Of a stretch of 15,108 nucleotides of DNA, positions 12,757 through 15,108 are shown piece after piece. This stretch comes from Streptococcus mitis. GTDB lineage: Bacteria > Bacillota > Bacilli > Lactobacillales > Streptococcaceae. The number at the start of each line of letters is the position of its first letter. Position 1 is the first letter of the stretch. A model generated the notes under the pieces. The model ran no database searches and was not told the origin of the DNA. It worked only from the letters and a program-made list of their open reading frames with translations. Location: assembly GCA_018364455.1 (NCBI GenBank), contig JAGZLW010000043.1, positions 1 through 15,108 of the forward strand, in the 5' to 3' direction. A program made the translations under genes and the position numbers.

Positions 12757-12786
12757 TTTGATTTTCTAATAAGAAAATTAAACTAA
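12753..12786 (+). repeat. Long AT-rich hairpin before glyA
   Basis: A 15-bp inverted repeat (12753-12767 with 12772-12786, one G-U pair) with an AATA loop overlaps the stop codon of the preceding GNAT gene. The following sequence is TGGACTAG, not a U-run, so it is not a normal intrinsic terminator. On the minus strand it is equally lacking in a clear T-run. It lies in the glyA leader and may be a processing, stability or regulator-binding element. Confidence 0.6.
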
Positions 12787-12817
12787 TGGACTAGTCACAC
12801 AATAAAGGAGAAGACCT

Positions 12818-14074
12818 ATGATTTTTGACAAAGATGATTTTAAAGCATACGATGCTGATCTCTGGAATGCTATTGCCAAAGAAGAAGAACGACAACAAAA
12901 CAACATTGAGTTGATTGCTTCGGAAAACGTAGTTTCCAAGGCTGTTATGGCAGCTCAAGGGTCTATCTTGACGAATAAATACGCCGAAGGTTACCCAGGT
13001 CGCCGTTATTATGGTGGAACAGATGTAGTAGATGTGGTAGAAAGTCTAGCTATTGAACGTGCAAAAGAAATTTTCGGCGCTAAATTCGCTAATGTCCAAC
13101 CACACTCAGGAAGCCAAGCCAACTGTGCGGCTTACATGGCCTTGATTGAGCCGGGTGATACCGTTATGGGGATGGATTTGGCAGCAGGTGGACACTTGAC
13201 CCACGGAGCTCCAGTTAGCTTCTCAGGTCAAACCTACAACTTTGTTTCTTACAGTGTTGATCCTGAAACGGAACTCTTAGATTTTGATGCTATCTTGAAA
13301 CAAGCCCAAGAAGTAAAACCAAAATTGATCGTAGCAGGTGCTTCAGCCTATTCTCAAATTATCGACTTTTCAAAATTCCGTGAAATTGCGGACGCTGTTG
13401 GGGCTAAACTTATGGTAGATATGGCTCATATCGCTGGTTTGGTTGCTGCTGGTCTACATCCAAGCCCAGTACCATACGCTCATATCACGACAACCACAAC
13501 CCACAAAACCCTTCGTGGCCCTCGTGGTGGTTTGATTTTGACCAATGATGAAGATTTAGCTAAGAAAATCAATTCAGCTATTTTCCCTGGTATTCAGGGT
13601 GGTCCTTTGGAGCACGTTGTGGCAGCTAAAGCTGTTTCCTTCAAAGAAGTTTTGGATCCAGCCTTCAAGGAATACGCTGCTAATGTTATCAAAAACAGTA
13701 AGGCTATGGCAGATGTCTTCTTGCAAGACCCTGATTTCCGTATCATTTCTGGCGGGACTGAAAACCACCTCTTCCTAGTGGATGTGACTAAGGTTGTAGA
13801 AAACGGAAAAGTTGCTCAAAACTTGCTGGATGAAGTCAATATTACCTTAAATAAAAACTCAATCCCTTACGAAACCTTGTCACCATTCAAGACTAGTGGG
13901 ATTCGTATCGGAGCAGCAGCTATTACTGCACGTGGATTTGGTGAAGAAGAAAGTCGCAAAGTGGCTGAGCTCATCATTAAAACCCTTAAAAATGCAGAAA
14001 ATGAAGCTGTCTTAGAAGAAGTGAGAAGTGCAGTCAAAGAATTGACAGATGCCTTCCCATTATACGAGGACTAA
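12818..14074 (+). CDS. glyA: Serine hydroxymethyltransferase
   Basis: PLP-dependent interconversion of serine plus tetrahydrofolate with glycine plus 5,10-methylene-tetrahydrofolate, the main one-carbon source for thymidylate, purines and methionine. The PLP lysine is K230 in TTTTHKTLRGPRGG, with DMAHIAG (201-207) carrying the pyridine-nitrogen aspartate and the stacking histidine region, and the N-terminal ELIASEN and YPGRRYYGG motifs. At 418 residues the length is normal. AAAGGAG lies seven bases before the ATG. It follows the hairpin leader, and the next gene starts seven bases after its stop. Confidence 0.97.
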   Translation: MIFDKDDFKAYDADLWNAIAKEEERQQNNIELIASENVVSKAVMAAQGSILTNKYAEGYPGRRYYGGTDVVDVVESLAIERAKEIFGAKFANVQPHSGSQANCAAYMALIEPGDTVMGMDLAAGGHLTHGAPVSFSGQTYNFVSYSVDPETELLDFDAILKQAQEVKPKLIVAGASAYSQIIDFSKFREIADAVGAKLMVDMAHIAGLVAAGLHPSPVPYAHITTTTTHKTLRGPRGGLILTNDEDLAKKINSAIFPGIQGGPLEHVVAAKAVSFKEVLDPAFKEYAANVIKNSKAMADVFLQDPDFRIISGGTENHLFLVDVTKVVENGKVAQNLLDEVNITLNKNSIPYETLSPFKTSGIRIGAAAITARGFGEEESRKVAELIIKTLKNAENEAVLEEVRSAVKELTDAFPLYED

Positions 14075-14081
14075 AACTTTT

Positions 14082-15056
14082 ATGGATATTTATATTAAGA
14101 AAGCCATTATTCACCAGTTCAGTCCGGATGATACCGAGCTGTTCCTAGCGGATAAGCTTCTCAATATTACTCCAAAAATCGAAGAATACCTGCGTAGAAA
14201 AATTGAACGTGTGTATTCAGATGAAGCCAAGACTGGGATTTTCGAGGAAGAAAATCCCTTCTTCAATCATATCACAGACGATTTGTTGGAGACATCAGTA
14301 ACATTGGCTAATCTCTGGAAAGAAGAGTTCAGTATTTCTGAAAACCTCAAGACCAATGACTTGATTTTTGTGCAATTTTCTAAAGAAGGTGTAGAACATT
14401 TCGCTTTCTTGCGAATTGCTCTGCGGGAGACCTTGACTCACCTCGGTGGAGAAGTTGATAATCCAATCAAGCTGACTCAGAATAACCTGCCTGGATTTGG
14501 AACGGGTGCCGACGAAGCCTTGGTGGTCAATCTTCAGAGCCGCAAGTATCATCTGATTGAAAAACGAATCAAGTACAACGGGACTTTTTTGAACTATTTT
14601 TCAGATAATCTTCTTGCTGTCGCTCCTAAGATTTCTCCCAAGAAATCTATCAAAGAACTGGAAAAAACGGCACAGCGCATTGCTGAAACCTTTAACACAG
14701 ATGATTTTCAATTTCAATCCAAGGTCAAATCAGCGATTTTTAACAATCTGGAAGAAAGTAATGAATTGTCGCCTGAGAAATTGGCCAACGACCTTTTTGA
14801 CAACAATCTCACTGCACGTCTTAGCTTTATTGACCAAGTCAAAGAAGCCGTACCAGAACCAGTTCAATTTGATGAAATTGATGCTAGTCGCCAATTAAAG
14901 AAATTTGAAAATCAAAAACTCTCCTTGTCAAATGGAATTGAGCTCATCGTTCCCAATAACGTCTATCAAGACGCCGAGTCTGTTGAGTTTATCCAAAACG
15001 ACAATGGAACCTACTCTATCTTAATCAAAAATATCGAGGATATCCAAAGTAAATAA
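14082..15056 (+). CDS. Nucleoid-associated protein (NdpA/YejK family)
   Basis: A 324-residue soluble protein starting MDIYIKKAIIHQF, the N-terminal strand pattern of the 37-kDa nucleoid-associated family (NdpA/YejK). No catalytic residues are expected. The family is found with the E. coli nucleoid, but its role in Gram-positive bacteria is little known. The chain is charged and mixed helix/strand with no membrane segment. The start at 14082 is chosen because the longer frame from 14049 lies inside glyA and gives a non-family leader; a CGAGGA sequence lies about 11 bases upstream. The stop overlaps the next start (TAATG). Family-level identification is reasonably good; function is unknown. Confidence 0.8.
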   Translation: MDIYIKKAIIHQFSPDDTELFLADKLLNITPKIEEYLRRKIERVYSDEAKTGIFEEENPFFNHITDDLLETSVTLANLWKEEFSISENLKTNDLIFVQFSKEGVEHFAFLRIALRETLTHLGGEVDNPIKLTQNNLPGFGTGADEALVVNLQSRKYHLIEKRIKYNGTFLNYFSDNLLAVAPKISPKKSIKELEKTAQRIAETFNTDDFQFQSKVKSAIFNNLEESNELSPEKLANDLFDNNLTARLSFIDQVKEAVPEPVQFDEIDASRQLKKFENQKLSLSNGIELIVPNNVYQDAESVEFIQNDNGTYSILIKNIEDIQSK

Positions 15057-15108
15057 TGTTTAAACGAATTCGAAGAGTGCTTGTACTAGCAGTCTTCCTT
15101 TTTGCTGG
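15056..15108 (+). CDS. Start of a membrane-anchored or secreted protein (partial), possibly a PvaA-like lysozyme
   Basis: ATG overlapping the previous stop (TAATG) opens a frame to the window edge: MFKRIRRVLVLAVFLFAG. The three basic residues followed by an uninterrupted hydrophobic run are an N-terminal signal peptide or membrane anchor. By gene order in pneumococcus I expect the lysozyme-like surface protein known as pneumococcal vaccine antigen A, but no catalytic region is in view, so this is inference from memory of gene order. Confidence 0.55.
   Translation, partial: MFKRIRRVLVLAVFLFA

Noticed and set aside
12760..12779. Possible CodY box in the glyA hairpin
   Set aside because: TTTTC and GAAAA halves are present but separated by six bases instead of the three-base CWG core, and other positions do not fit.
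1..15108. CRISPR arrays, BOX/RUP-type repeats, toxin-antitoxin or phage-defence operon
   Set aside because: I saw no regularly spaced repeats, no nuclease/helicase/effector domains and no second copy of any intergenic element. Apart from positions 1-200 the content is core genes.

Overview
The window looks like a chromosomal segment of a mitis-group streptococcus (Streptococcus mitis, oralis, pneumoniae or a close relative). The gene order pepT, hemH, mscL, gtrA-like, queT, tRNA-Thr, asd RNA, asd, dapA, mnmE, 4-oxalocrotonate tautomerase, tdk, GNAT, prfA, prmC, tsaC, GNAT, glyA, nucleoid-associated protein is, as far as I recall, the arrangement in the pneumococcal chromosome. The modest G+C, consensus TTGACA/TATAAT and TGn-TATAAT promoters, strong AGGAG ribosome sites and the Lactobacillales-type preQ1-II riboswitch and asd RNA agree with this. 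Species assignment is inference.

Region 1 (1-253): an open-ended 3' coding tail followed by a run of tight hairpins. It looks like the right end of an IS200/IS605-type element with a TnpB guide-RNA-like scaffold. Region 2 (254-4340): peptidase T (-) diverges from the ferrochelatase gene hemH (+). A perfect match to the CcpA cre consensus lies between them, on the hemH -35. A GtrA-like membrane gene and mscL run on the minus strand. A 13-bp palindrome carrying two outward-facing extended -10 boxes separates the GtrA-like gene from queT, which is controlled by a preQ1-II riboswitch that pairs with its ribosome site. Region 3 (4341-6926): a tRNA-Thr(GGU) transcription unit, the asd RNA with its own promoter and terminator, then asd and dapA. 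These two enzymes supply aspartate semialdehyde and dihydrodipicolinate for lysine, peptidoglycan and threonine/methionine synthesis. A near-perfect CodY box lies in the asd leader. Region 4 (6927-8640): minus-strand mnmE (tRNA U34 modification) and a 60-residue tautomerase. Region 5 (8641-15108): a tightly packed plus-strand run: tdk, an AT-rich GNAT gene, prfA, prmC, tsaC, a second GNAT gene, glyA, a nucleoid-associated protein and the start of a secreted or membrane protein cut by the window end.

Functionally this is mainly core housekeeping: translation termination (RF1 and the methylase that modifies its GGQ), tRNA modification (MnmE, TsaC, queuosine precursor uptake), one-carbon and nucleotide supply (GlyA, Tdk) and lysine-branch synthesis. 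I found no convincing undescribed multi-gene system. The points most worth a second look are regulatory or RNA-level: the guide-RNA-like remnant at 1-200, the cre site, the CodY box, the self-contained asd RNA, the divergent palindromic promoter with a probable leaderless GtrA mRNA, and the repeated C-terminal tail of HemH.
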